Shown: positions 18,205-26,665 of the stretch, one piece after another
How the letters are laid out: the number at the start of each line of letters is the position of its first letter
How positions within the stretch are numbered: position 1 is the stretch's first letter
Assembly (NCBI GenBank): GCA_027491075.1
Contig: JAIXWX010000031.1
Span: 1-58,062 of the forward strand
Length of the DNA: 58,062 nt
Direction of reading: 5' to 3'
Source of the DNA: Flavobacteriales bacterium
GTDB lineage: Bacteria; Bacteroidota; Bacteroidia; Flavobacteriales_D; Sanyastnellaceae
Made by a program: the position numbers and the translations under genes
Notes under the pieces: model-generated
The model's input: the letters and a program-made list of their open reading frames with translations, nothing else
Told to the model about the DNA's origin: nothing
The model's database searches: none

Positions 18205-19356
18205 TCAAAGGCGGCCAAAAGTAGAGAGAATTATTTTATCTGAAATAGAATCCCAAATAAAATCTCGAAGAACTTTTGACTGCGATATGCTGCCTTTGAT
18301 AGGAATTTCAGACCAATCGCCATTTATTATACTCTCTATAGTCGAATTTAATCGATGAATGTCTTGTGGCGGGATCAACCATCCATTGGTTGAATCCACC
18401 AAAGCAGCAACCGCTCCAACATCAGTGGCCACAATGGCCAATCCCCTGCTCATTCCCTCAAGAATAACATTGGGCATACCTTCCGAATGTGACGGGACCA
18501 GCAATACATTGCACGCATCGAAAACTGCTTTCATCTCTTCGGCTTTCCGTATTTCTCCGTGATATATTACATCTTCGCGCACCACTCTTTTGGAATAATC
18601 TATAGGACCCACGAAATGAAACATCACCTTCTCCCTTACAGGAAGTTGTTTTATAACTTCAGATAATTCTTCGATCCCCTTTCTCCTTTCGTATCGGCCT
18701 ACAAATAAAAAATTCAGAACATCGATCTGAGTGCTCTTCTTTTGGCTCACCCAGCTTTTATCTATTCCACTCGCCACCTCAATGATTCGCTGGGTAGGAA
18801 TACCTAGACCTTTTATCAATTCAGTAATTTTTCCCCCATAAGAAAAGACAAAATCTGCGTGGGAGGTGATCCATTTCGTAGGACCTTTCAGCAACATCCT
18901 CTCCCAATATAGCCTCCATCCACCGCCCTTCTGAAACATCTCATAACCATGAAACTTTACACCTATTGGCGGCATTGACTCGCCTGACTTTTTTTTCTTA
19001 AGAAAATACCATCCAGAGAATCCCTTGCAGTAAATAAAATCAAACTCTTTCAATCTGTCTTTCAGTAGAAAATACACCTGCATAGAATACAAGTAAGACT
19101 CCGATAAATAGTGTCCCGGCACAAAACCTGGTTTTGGGAACTTCATACCTATGACCTCCAACGACGATTCAATCGCCATACCCATGGATTCCAATACTTC
19201 TTCGCGCGAAGGAACTTTTTTGTCGTAGGGTACACAATGAACTAGGGTAACAGTAACTCCTTTTTGAGAAAGATGCTTCGCTATTCCTGCGCTATGCTTT
19301 TGCATACCTCCAATTACGAAAGGAGTAATGCCGTCTGTAATTAAGAGCAACTTCAT
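18205..19356 (-). CDS. Glycosyltransferase family 4
   Basis: 383 residues from the ATG at 19356, which overlaps the stop of the upstream GT4 gene as ATGA; a longer frame to 19446 would overlap by 94 bp and is less likely. The N-terminus (MKLLLITDGITPFVIGGMQK) is a classic GT4 start with a GG acceptor loop. The donor domain shows FLFVGRYERRKGIEEL and the E-x7-E motif SEGMPNVILEGMSRG. The predicted role is sugar transfer in surface-polysaccharide synthesis; donor and acceptor are unknown. Confidence 0.9.
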   Translation of the reverse strand: MKLLLITDGITPFVIGGMQKHSAGIAKHLSQKGVTVTLVHCVPYDKKVPSREEVLESMGMAIESSLEVIGMKFPKPGFVPGHYLSESYLYSMQVYFLLKDRLKEFDFIYCKGFSGWYFLKKKKSGESMPPIGVKFHGYEMFQKGGGWRLYWERMLLKGPTKWITSHADFVFSYGGKITELIKGLGIPTQRIIEVASGIDKSWVSQKKSTQIDVLNFLFVGRYERRKGIEELSEVIKQLPVREKVMFHFVGPIDYSKRVVREDVIYHGEIRKAEEMKAVFDACNVLLVPSHSEGMPNVILEGMSRGLAIVATDVGAVAALVDSTNGWLIPPQDIHRLNSTIESIINGDWSEIPIKGSISQSKVLRDFIWDSISDKIILSTFGRL

Positions 19357-20531
19357 TCCCAACCCTCCGTGATTTGTTCCGTTACCTTTTCCCAAGTATG
19401 TTGAGCTTGTACTTTCTTCATAAAATGTGTTGCCATTTCTTGGCATTTCCCTGGTTCTTGAATAAATGTGATCATCCCTTTTCTCAGATCTTCAATACTT
19501 CCGTTGCAGACATATCCATCAATGCCATGAACCATAACATCCCTAACCGGGCCTTTATCTGGAGCAATGATATATTTTCCGAGCGCTCCATATTCAAAAA
19601 TCTTCACCGGAGAGCCATACCAATTGGACCATGCCATCACCGTCACATCCATGCATGCGATGAATTTAGGAACTTGAATGGGTGCTACGTTGCCAGTGAA
19701 AACAACCAAGTGATCAATGGCTAATAGCATAGCGCGCTGCTTCAATTCGGGTAGCATCTCCCCGTCTCCCACGATCAATAATCTACAATTTTCTTTTTCT
19801 GGAAGATCCGCGAAAGCATCCAACAAACGATCTACCCCGTGATAGGGGAATATACTTCCAACAAATCCAAAAACAGTGCACCCTGTTAAGGAATATTCTT
19901 GCATCAACGTTGCGACCGCCTTCTCATCTACTCGATGAAAATCATTTCGCACTGCATTCGGGGTTACGATTATTTTACTTCCCGTCACTCCAGTGCGACG
20001 AATGAAATAATCCCTCATTGCACTTGAAACTACGACGATCTTTGATGCCCACTGCGACTGTTTTGTCTCAGCACTGTGTGAGAGAAAATGCAAAAGACCA
20101 CCCCCCCCCATGTGTTTCACTTCTTCCGGATAGGGAGCATTTATCTCACAAAAAATTTCAATATTCTTTTCCTTTGCCACCTCCACTGCCGCTGTCATGA
20201 GATAATAACTTCTTTCGTAAATAAAGTCAGGAGAAAAGGTTTCGATTTTCTTTCGCAAAAGAGATTTCATCCTGTGATTGTGTCTCAGAAGTGATAGTTC
20301 TTTTAATGTATTCCAAATCAATTTAGGGATCCACTTCTTCCATTTACTCTTTTTAAAAGAAATACTTTGTAGAGGCACAGTCAACTCTTCACCACCTGCA
20401 ATAAATGTCTGCACTTCATGTCCCATTGCACGAAATGCAGCCACCACTTCTCGAATGTGCGTACCTGGGCCACTAGGAGCGGCCAAGTTCAAGTGAGGGT
20501 GTGTACTAATGTATAGTATTCTCTTCTTCAA
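19353..20531 (-). CDS. Glycosyltransferase family 4, with an internal G9 tract
   Basis: About 392 residues from a TTG at 20531. An ATG at 20606 would extend it by 25 residues but overlap the upstream gene by 101 bp; the TTG places the core strand KRILYISTHPHLN at the N-terminus. The donor domain has FGFVGSIFPYHGVDRLLDAF, RLLIVGDGEMLPEL and SPVKIFEYGALGKYIIAPD, a GT4 pattern. A run of nine G (plus-strand C at 20101-20109) encodes four glycines after KHM; a slip there would abort the protein, so phase variation is conceivable. The downstream GT4 gene is coupled by an ATGA overlap. Confidence 0.87.
   Translation of the reverse strand: MKKRILYISTHPHLNLAAPSGPGTHIREVVAAFRAMGHEVQTFIAGGEELTVPLQSISFKKSKWKKWIPKLIWNTLKELSLLRHNHRMKSLLRKKIETFSPDFIYERSYYLMTAAVEVAKEKNIEIFCEINAPYPEEVKHMGGGGLLHFLSHSAETKQSQWASKIVVVSSAMRDYFIRRTGVTGSKIIVTPNAVRNDFHRVDEKAVATLMQEYSLTGCTVFGFVGSIFPYHGVDRLLDAFADLPEKENCRLLIVGDGEMLPELKQRAMLLAIDHLVVFTGNVAPIQVPKFIACMDVTVMAWSNWYGSPVKIFEYGALGKYIIAPDKGPVRDVMVHGIDGYVCNGSIEDLRKGMITFIQEPGKCQEMATHFMKKVQAQHTWEKVTEQITEGWE
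20101..20109. repeat. C9/G9 homopolymer in a GT4 gene
   Basis: Nine consecutive C on the plus strand (G on the coding strand), inside codons for four Gly. The frame is intact at this length. Confidence 0.85.
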
Positions 20532-21834
20532 ATCTCTTTCGGTTTTTCCATGCGTAGCCTTCAATATTATATTTCGAAAAAAAGGCCTCTTCAGAAATCT
20601 CGTCATTATCCAAGATCAATCGAGTCATTCCTTCTTGGTCATCGAACTTTAGTCTTGCTAAAGTAGAACCTTTCATTGGAAAACCTTGAATTTCTTTTGT
20701 ACACAAAATCGTCTTAAATCCTGCGTAAAGACGCTCGTATATGATGGTCGAAAATGTAGAAATCCCGATACTACATTCCTCAAATAGAGAAGCAGACGTA
20801 GCATTTAGATCACCGAATGACCATTCGGTTCCGTTAAATATTTTTTTGTAGTGCGCTTCCGTCTGTGGCCATAAATCTTTTTTTCTCTCCCGCGGATGCG
20901 TAAAAATGATCACTGAGTAATCCTTATTGTTCTTCAAAAAGGAAATAATCAATTCAACACAAGCATCTTCAGCAGCGTGTAGGTTCATTTCTGTTTGGAT
21001 ATGTCCCAACTTCATGCGGAGCCAGCTGCCGTGAGAATAAAACCCAATGACTTTTTTCTTTCCCACCAGACCCGTGTCTTCATACTTTGAAAAATAGGTA
21101 TGGGCCGATTCTGGGCCCCAAAAGAGAATTTTAGAAAATCGCATTGTTGCTTTATGTACTTGATACTCCTCGAAATGATAAGGAGTACTAAATACGATTT
21201 CATCACACAATTGAATTCTATTCCAAGTAGACAGAGGCCCAGAGGAAGGAATGTGGACTACATGATGCTCGTGACCTCTCCAATACAGCGCTAGAGCGTT
21301 AGAGTCTATTTCAAATGGAACAAAATTGTATATCCGCAAATTTCGATTCTCGCCCATAAATTCTTGGATGAGCATTCCTGTGCAAACGGAACGAATCAAC
21401 AATGCCCGATTCACGCGATCTTCTGCATAGAGGCATTGCATCGACGTCTTAAATCCAAACCACAAAAAAGAAAGCTTTTCTAGAATGGAAAGCGAGGCGC
21501 CGCCCGTTAACTCGTCTTTAGCAATGATAGTGTCAATAACAACTCCACTGGACTTTTCTATATAATCTGTGACTAATTTTGAAACACGTCCATTTCCTAA
21601 GATCAAAACATTTTTTCCATTGGATCGCTTTTGAATTCCATTCGGCTTGGACCATCTTCTGCAAGCGCGAATTAATTCTCTAAACCCAATAAGTGCATCT
21701 TGGGCGCTTTCAGCAGGCAACTGAAACGATCGTCCATGGCGCAATACCTGTCCAGCAAGATCCATGTCTGAACCATCACGATCATGAAAAAAACAATGAA
21801 TAAAGTGGCGTGATACCGAATTAAAAATACGCAT
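20506..21834 (-). CDS. Unrecognised protein of the polysaccharide locus, possible transferase
   Basis: 442 residues from the ATG at 21834, which overlaps the stop of the ThiF-rhodanese gene as ATGA; a longer frame to 21969 would overlap by 136 bp. I do not recognise a named family. Visible features are a Rossmann-like strand-loop (KNVLILGNGRVSKLV, about 73-87), later segments VIGFYSHGSWLRMKL and YSVIIFTHPRERKK, and a serine-rich stretch EECSIGISTFSTIIYERLYAGF. The order resembles the second half of GT-B or CDP-glycerol transferase-like enzymes, but this is inference. There are no transmembrane segments. Context suggests a cytoplasmic role in glycan assembly or modification. One copy of the CCGAAT-N4-ATTCGG palindrome lies inside. 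Confidence 0.75.
   Translation of the reverse strand: MRIFNSVSRHFIHCFFHDRDGSDMDLAGQVLRHGRSFQLPAESAQDALIGFRELIRACRRWSKPNGIQKRSNGKNVLILGNGRVSKLVTDYIEKSSGVVIDTIIAKDELTGGASLSILEKLSFLWFGFKTSMQCLYAEDRVNRALLIRSVCTGMLIQEFMGENRNLRIYNFVPFEIDSNALALYWRGHEHHVVHIPSSGPLSTWNRIQLCDEIVFSTPYHFEEYQVHKATMRFSKILFWGPESAHTYFSKYEDTGLVGKKKVIGFYSHGSWLRMKLGHIQTEMNLHAAEDACVELIISFLKNNKDYSVIIFTHPRERKKDLWPQTEAHYKKIFNGTEWSFGDLNATSASLFEECSIGISTFSTIIYERLYAGFKTILCTKEIQGFPMKGSTLARLKFDDQEGMTRLILDNDEISEEAFFSKYNIEGYAWKNRKRFEEENTIH
20813..20828. repeat. CCGAAT-N4-ATTCGG palindrome, copy 3
   Basis: Exact arms with spacer GACC. Symmetry extends by one more base pair each side (ACCGAATGACCATTCGGT). Confidence 0.7.
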
Positions 21835-22949
21835 CAATATTTCGGAATGGATGGATCTATTTCGTTGGCCCAAGCAAGAATTCCTCCCTTCAAATTGTAC
21901 AAGTTGGAATAGCCATGTTGTTGCTGTAAGTACTGAATAACATTTGCACTCCTTACTCCGCTCTTGCAATGTATAACCACTTTACCTTCTCTTGGAACTT
22001 CTTTCCAGCGCTCACCAAACTCCGACATCGGTATCAAAACACCTCCCATTTGTGAATACGCGTACTCATTTTGTTCGCGCACATCAATTAAGGTGAAAGC
22101 CTCCTTTCGAAGTTTCATTTCATGTAGCTCTTGGACTGAAAGTTCTCTTACCATATCGCTTTGTATTTCGTGACTGCTGGATTGACAAAATTCGACATAT
22201 TCCTCTGAATTCAAAATTATAGGTGGTTTAGGGTCTGACCCAACGAGTGATGTACAATCAAAGACGTGTTGCTCGAAAGAGTCAGCGTCTATGACTAAAA
22301 GCTTGTTTACCCATTTGGGTCTTTTTAAGACTACATCTATAGTCTCTGCCGCCATGATTGATCCTATAAGAGCACAAAAAGCAGGAGAAACTCCAGCTGA
22401 TTCACAATCTGGTGCTAAATAATCCGAAGGGGGAGCAGGGTACAGATCTCGATAGCTTAATCCACCTGCCATAAATGTTGAAATCTGCCCTTCAAATTTG
22501 TAGATCGATCCGTGTACGAGCACCTTTTTATAAAATCCAGCGGCATCGCCCAATAGATATCGCGATGTGAATCGATCAGTGGCATCAATTACAATGTCGT
22601 ATTCATTGACTATGCCGGCATTTTCCGGAGAAAGATATTGGTTGATCGCCACAAAAGAAGTATCACTATTTCGATTCACTAGTTGTTCATATGCTACCGC
22701 CGCTTTGAGCTTACCTAGATGTTTTTCACCAAAAAGAGTTTGTCTGTGTAGGTTGTGCGTTGCAACACTATCACCGTCCATTATACCAATCCTCCTCAAA
22801 CCTATTCCTGAAAGAATCGAAAGAATTGGACATCCCAAGCCGCCCGCACCCACTACTAGAACAGAAGATTTTGAAAGTAAGGCTTGACCCTCTGCTCCCC
22901 ATCCTGGAAGCAATAACTGACGATTATATTTTTCAAAGGAACCTTGCAC
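21834..22949 (-). CDS. ThiF/MoeB-type E1-like adenylyltransferase fused to a rhodanese domain
   Basis: 371 residues. The N-terminal adenylation domain shows KYNRQLLLPGWG, the nucleotide loop VVGAGGLGCPILS (33-45), MDGDSVATHNLHRQ and ATDRFTSRYLL, and keeps the catalytic-type cysteine at 182 (DCESAGVSP). The C-terminal rhodanese domain (about 270-365) has the active loop CKSGVR (328-333). Such fusions adenylate a ubiquitin-like carrier C-terminus and pass sulfur to it in thiamine, molybdopterin or tRNA thiolation pathways. The zinc-binding CxxC pairs of E. coli MoeB are absent (SYRDLY in place of CYRCLS). It is the first gene of the coupled minus-strand run and overlaps the next gene as ATGA. 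No carrier protein is visible nearby. Confidence 0.9.
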   Translation of the reverse strand: MQGSFEKYNRQLLLPGWGAEGQALLSKSSVLVVGAGGLGCPILSILSGIGLRRIGIMDGDSVATHNLHRQTLFGEKHLGKLKAAVAYEQLVNRNSDTSFVAINQYLSPENAGIVNEYDIVIDATDRFTSRYLLGDAAGFYKKVLVHGSIYKFEGQISTFMAGGLSYRDLYPAPPSDYLAPDCESAGVSPAFCALIGSIMAAETIDVVLKRPKWVNKLLVIDADSFEQHVFDCTSLVGSDPKPPIILNSEEYVEFCQSSSHEIQSDMVRELSVQELHEMKLRKEAFTLIDVREQNEYAYSQMGGVLIPMSEFGERWKEVPREGKVVIHCKSGVRSANVIQYLQQQHGYSNLYNLKGGILAWANEIDPSIPKY

Positions 22950-23144
22950 GCCTCAACTTTGGCTGCGCAATGTAAAAGAAATATAAAGGAAGGAGCAATA
23001 GATCAAAATGCGAAGAGGACAAGGTCTTGGGATTTTAAGAAGAAAAAAGGCAATCTGGTGAAGAAAAATGTGAAAATAAACACGATAAAAATATTGATTT
23101 ACAATAACTTAATTTCCAAAAGGGCTCCTCTTCTCAAAATTTTA

Positions 23145-23174
23145 TTTGCCACGTGATTAAATAATTTACTTTTG
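23145..23174 (+). promoter_or_regulatory. Promoter of acpP-fabF-rnc
   Basis: TTTG at 23145-23148, an 18-nt spacer, then TACTTTTG at 23167-23174: the best match in the window to the two-part Bacteroidota promoter TTTG-N18-19-TAnnTTTG. It lies 32 nt before the acpP ATG. The rest of the 22950-23206 gap is AT-rich with no credible gene. Confidence 0.7.
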
Positions 23175-23206
23175 AGGCCGCATTTAACCTTTAAAATAAA
23201 TTTACA

Positions 23207-23443
23207 ATGTCTGAAATTGCAAAGAAAGTCACCGCAATCATCGTTGATAAGCTTGGTGTTGATGAAGCTGAAGTAACCCGTGAAGCGAGCTTCACGAATG
23301 ACCTTGGTGCAGACTCTTTGGACACAGTTGAACTCATCATGGAATTTGAAAAAGAGTTCAATATTGCTATTCCTGATGATCAAGCCGAGAAAATCGCTAC
23401 AGTAGGTCAAGCCATTGACTACATCGAAACCAACGGCAAGTAA
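23207..23443 (+). CDS. acpP: Acyl carrier protein
   Basis: 78 residues, the standard ACP length. The phosphopantetheine attachment site is Ser37 in [10 protein letters not shown], and the acidic helix [20 protein letters not shown] is typical. It carries acyl chains as thioesters in type II fatty-acid synthesis in the cytoplasm. It is followed 30 bp later by fabF and then rnc, an order common in bacteria. The strong upstream promoter fits a highly expressed gene. Confidence 0.98.
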   Translation: MSEIAKKVTAIIVDKLGVDEAEVTREASFTNDLGADSLDTVELIMEFEKEFNIAIPDDQAEKIATVGQAIDYIETNGK

Positions 23444-23473
23444 TATACATTACGCCTTACTATCTATCCGCCT

Positions 23474-24721
23474 ATGGAGCTCAAAAGGGTTGTTGTAACC
23501 GGACTTGGAGCCCTGACTCCCCTTGGTAATACCGTTGCAGAATACTGGAACGGTCTTATCAATGGAGTTAGCGGAGCCAACCTGATTACTCGTTTCGACG
23601 CTACCAAATTCAAAACAAAATTTGCTTGCGAACTCAAAGGATTCAATGTGGAAGACCATATTGAACGAAAGGACGCACGCAAGATGGATCCTTTCACCCA
23701 GTACGCAATGGTTTGTGTAAAAGAGGCCATTGGGGATTCTGGAATGGATTTGGAAACCGTAAACAAAGACAGAATTGGAGTTATCTGGGGCTCCGGAATT
23801 GGTGGTTTATACACTTTTCAAGAAGAGTGTTTCAATTACGCCAAAGGAGACGGAACACCACGATTCAATCCTTTTTTCATCCCAAAAATGATCGCTGATA
23901 TAGCTTCAGGGCATATCTCCATCAATTACGGATTCAGAGGTCCTAATTACACCACCGTTTCTGCTTGTGCGTCTTCCACCAATGCGTTGGTGGATTCGTT
24001 CAATTATATCCGCTTGGGTAAAGCAGATATAATTGTGAGCGGGGGTTCAGAAGCGGCTATTACCGAAGCCGGCGTAGGTGGTTTCAACGCGTTGAAAGCG
24101 CTGTCTGAAAACAACGAAAATTATGCAACCGCCTCACGTCCATTCGACCAAACAAGAGATGGTTTTGTATTGGGAGAAGGTGCCGGTTGTATTATTCTAG
24201 AAGAATACGAGCACGCTAAAGCAAGAGGTGCAAAAATCTACTGTGAATTAGTAGGCGGCGGAATGTCCGCGGATGCATATCACATTACCGCTCCACACCC
24301 GGATGGATTGGGAGCAAGAAACGTAATGAAATATGCCCTCGAAGACGCAGGAATGAATCCTGATGAAATCGACTATATCAATGTTCATGGTACTTCAACT
24401 CCTTTAGGAGACGTACAAGAGGCCAAGGCTATTCAACATGTTTTTGGAGAACATGCGTATAACCTCAACATTTCCTCTACTAAGTCTATGACAGGACACT
24501 TATTGGGAGCTGCCGGCGCCATTGAGTCGATTGCGACCATACTTGCAATCAAATATGGCATCGTACCTCCTACCATCAACTTTACCACTGCAGATCCTGA
24601 TCTCGATCCCAAATTGAATTTCACTTTCAACAAGGCCCAACATCGTGAGATTCGAGCTGCTATTAGCAACACCTTTGGATTCGGTGGACACAATACCTCT
24701 GCAGTATTCAAGAAGATCTGA
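23474..24721 (+). CDS. fabF: Beta-ketoacyl-ACP synthase II
   Basis: 415 residues, full length. The condensing-enzyme active site is complete: Cys165 in VSACASSTNA, His305 in NVHGTSTPLGD, Lys337 and His342 in TKSMTGHLLGAAGA, and the C-terminal FGFGGHNTSAVFK. It condenses malonyl-ACP with acyl-ACP during fatty-acid elongation. It overlaps rnc by 1 bp and shares the acpP promoter. Confidence 0.98.
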   Translation: MELKRVVVTGLGALTPLGNTVAEYWNGLINGVSGANLITRFDATKFKTKFACELKGFNVEDHIERKDARKMDPFTQYAMVCVKEAIGDSGMDLETVNKDRIGVIWGSGIGGLYTFQEECFNYAKGDGTPRFNPFFIPKMIADIASGHISINYGFRGPNYTTVSACASSTNALVDSFNYIRLGKADIIVSGGSEAAITEAGVGGFNALKALSENNENYATASRPFDQTRDGFVLGEGAGCIILEEYEHAKARGAKIYCELVGGGMSADAYHITAPHPDGLGARNVMKYALEDAGMNPDEIDYINVHGTSTPLGDVQEAKAIQHVFGEHAYNLNISSTKSMTGHLLGAAGAIESIATILAIKYGIVPPTINFTTADPDLDPKLNFTFNKAQHREIRAAISNTFGFGGHNTSAVFKKI

Positions 24722-25440
24722 TGAGCTGGAAGTTGTTCTCTTTATTTCGATCTAAAAATCAAAATCCCAATATAAAGGCGTTCGTTAAGAACGCCTTTGG
24801 TATTTCTGCAGGGAGCACTTCACTCTATGAGCAGGCCCTTCGTCACAGCAGTGCTGCTCAAAAAATCAAGCCTGGAGTTAAAAACAGCAACGAGCGATTG
24901 GAATTTCTTGGAGATGCTGTTCTCGATGCAATCGTAGCGCATTATTTATACAATAAGTATCCTACCATCGCAGAGGGTGAACTTACCAAGATGAAGAGCA
25001 AAGTAGTGAGAAGGGAAAATCTGAATATGATAGGATACACCCTTGGAATCGATGAAATGTTGCATTTGAACTTGGGACGCCAAGAAATGCATGACAGCAT
25101 CGTGGGTAACGCACTGGAAGCGCTTATTGGCGCCTTGTACATGGACAAAGGGTATGTTACTACCAGGGACATTATTCTAAAAATTCTAAAGAAGCATGGA
25201 CTGGATTCTCGTGTTCATGACGACATCGATTATAAAAGTAAACTCCATGAATGGAGTCAGAAATACAAAAGAACCCTGAGTTTCAAAGTACTTAGTCACC
25301 GCAACGAAGGCGGCGCCAGCCACTACGAAATTGCACTCTACATTGACGAGAAAGAATATGGCAAAGGAACCGGAGGTTCCAAGAAAGTAGCCGAGCAAAA
25401 AGCTGCAAAGCAAGCTTGTGAGTCATTGTTTAAGTCTTGA
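24721..25440 (+). CDS. rnc: Ribonuclease III
   Basis: 239 residues. The signature [16 protein letters not shown] (about 60-75) contains the conserved acidic catalytic residues, with a second set at [18 protein letters not shown]-terminal double-stranded-RNA-binding domain follows ([11 protein letters not shown] to [19 protein letters not shown]). It cleaves dsRNA in rRNA and mRNA maturation. It overlaps the fabF stop by 1 bp. The last codons also hold the likely -33 element of the kbl promoter. Confidence 0.97.
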   Translation: MSWKLFSLFRSKNQNPNIKAFVKNAFGISAGSTSLYEQALRHSSAAQKIKPGVKNSNERLEFLGDAVLDAIVAHYLYNKYPTIAEGELTKMKSKVVRRENLNMIGYTLGIDEMLHLNLGRQEMHDSIVGNALEALIGALYMDKGYVTTRDIILKILKKHGLDSRVHDDIDYKSKLHEWSQKYKRTLSFKVLSHRNEGGASHYEIALYIDEKEYGKGTGGSKKVAEQKAAKQACESLFKS

Positions 25441-25457
25441 GCTCTGCACTATCTTCG
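25426..25457 (+). promoter_or_regulatory. Promoter of kbl (TATCTTCG variant)
   Basis: TTG at 25426-25428, a 21-nt spacer, then TATCTTCG at 25450-25457, a TTCG variant of the TAnnTTTG element, 17 nt before the ATG at 25475. Confidence 0.5.
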
Positions 25458-25474
25458 CGCCAAATACATTGGCT

Positions 25475-26665
25475 ATGTACGGCAAGCTTAAAGACCATTT
25501 AACAGCAGAACTCGCATCCATTCAAGAGGCAGGTCTGTTTAAAAAAGAGAGAATCATTGTCACCCCTCAAGACGCAGTTATTCGGACCGATGATGGAAAG
25601 GAAGTTCTGAATTTTTGTGCGAATAATTACCTTGGATTATCTAGCCACCCTCTAGTGGTAGAAGCTGCTAAAAATGCCATAGATACTCACGGTTTCGGAA
25701 TGTCCAGTGTACGTTTCATTTGTGGAACCCAAGACATTCATAAGACACTGGAAAGAAAAATAGCAGAGTTCTTACATACCGAAGACACCATTCTCTACGC
25801 AGCTGCTTTCGATGCAAATGGAGGAGTATTTGAGCCCCTATTCAATGATCAAGATGCCATAATCAGTGATGAACTCAATCATGCTTCTATCATTGACGGC
25901 GTGCGACTCTGTAAGGCTCAACGATTTCGTTATAAAAACAACGATATGGCAGATTTAGAGCAGCAGCTCATTGCCGCATCAAATGCTCGATTTAGAATTA
26001 TTGTTACAGACGGAGTTTTCTCCATGGATGGCTATGTGGCGCAACTCGACAAAATATGCGACCTAGCAGATAAATACGATGCCCTAGTGATGGTAGATGA
26101 GTGCCATGCAACAGGTTTTATCGGAAAAACGGGAAGGGGAACGATCGAGTTGAAAAATGTGCTAGGCCGTGTCGACATTATAACGGGTACACTTGGCAAA
26201 GCGCTAGGTGGAGCAATGGGAGGTTTTACGACAGGTAAAAAAGAAATCATTGAGTTGCTCCGTCAACGTTCACGTCCATATTTATTTTCTAATTCACTGG
26301 CACCTTCTATAGTAGGAGCGTCTATTGCGGTGTTCGACTTACTGACAGGAACGACAGAGTTAAGAGATAAACTAGAAAGCAACATTCAACGCTTCAAAAA
26401 AGGAATCAAGGCTGCCGGTTTCGAAATCAAAGACGGAGACTCTGCTATCGTCCCGGTGATGCTTTATGATGCAAAGCTATCACAAGATTTTGCAGACAAA
26501 TTGCTAGAAGAAGGCATATACGTGATTGGATTCTTCTACCCTGTCGTACCCAAGGGGCAAGCGAGAATTCGCGTTCAGTTGAGCGCGGGGCATCAAGAAG
26601 AGCATATCGATAAAGCCATTGCTGCATTTGCCAAGGTGGGCAAAGAACTCGGCGTATTGAAATAA
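25475..26665 (+). CDS. kbl: Glycine C-acetyltransferase (2-amino-3-ketobutyrate CoA ligase)
   Basis: 396 residues from the ATG at 25475, matching the usual family length. An upstream in-frame ATG at 25418 lies within rnc and before the predicted promoter, so it is not used. This PLP enzyme of the alpha-oxoamine synthase family has its lysine at 242 in [14 protein letters not shown], plus [19 protein letters not shown]-type and VDECHATGF segments. It cleaves 2-amino-3-ketobutyrate with CoA to glycine and acetyl-CoA in threonine degradation. No threonine dehydrogenase is in the window. The stop overlaps the next start as TAATG. Confidence 0.96.
   Translation: MYGKLKDHLTAELASIQEAGLFKKERIIVTPQDAVIRTDDGKEVLNFCANNYLGLSSHPLVVEAAKNAIDTHGFGMSSVRFICGTQDIHKTLERKIAEFLHTEDTILYAAAFDANGGVFEPLFNDQDAIISDELNHASIIDGVRLCKAQRFRYKNNDMADLEQQLIAASNARFRIIVTDGVFSMDGYVAQLDKICDLADKYDALVMVDECHATGFIGKTGRGTIELKNVLGRVDIITGTLGKALGGAMGGFTTGKKEIIELLRQRSRPYLFSNSLAPSIVGASIAVFDLLTGTTELRDKLESNIQRFKKGIKAAGFEIKDGDSAIVPVMLYDAKLSQDFADKLLEEGIYVIGFFYPVVPKGQARIRVQLSAGHQEEHIDKAIAAFAKVGKELGVLK

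Noticed and set aside
22944-23156. Small 70-codon plus-strand frame before acpP
   Set aside because: It starts inside the divergent ThiF gene, is Lys-rich low-complexity sequence and lies over the acpP promoter region.
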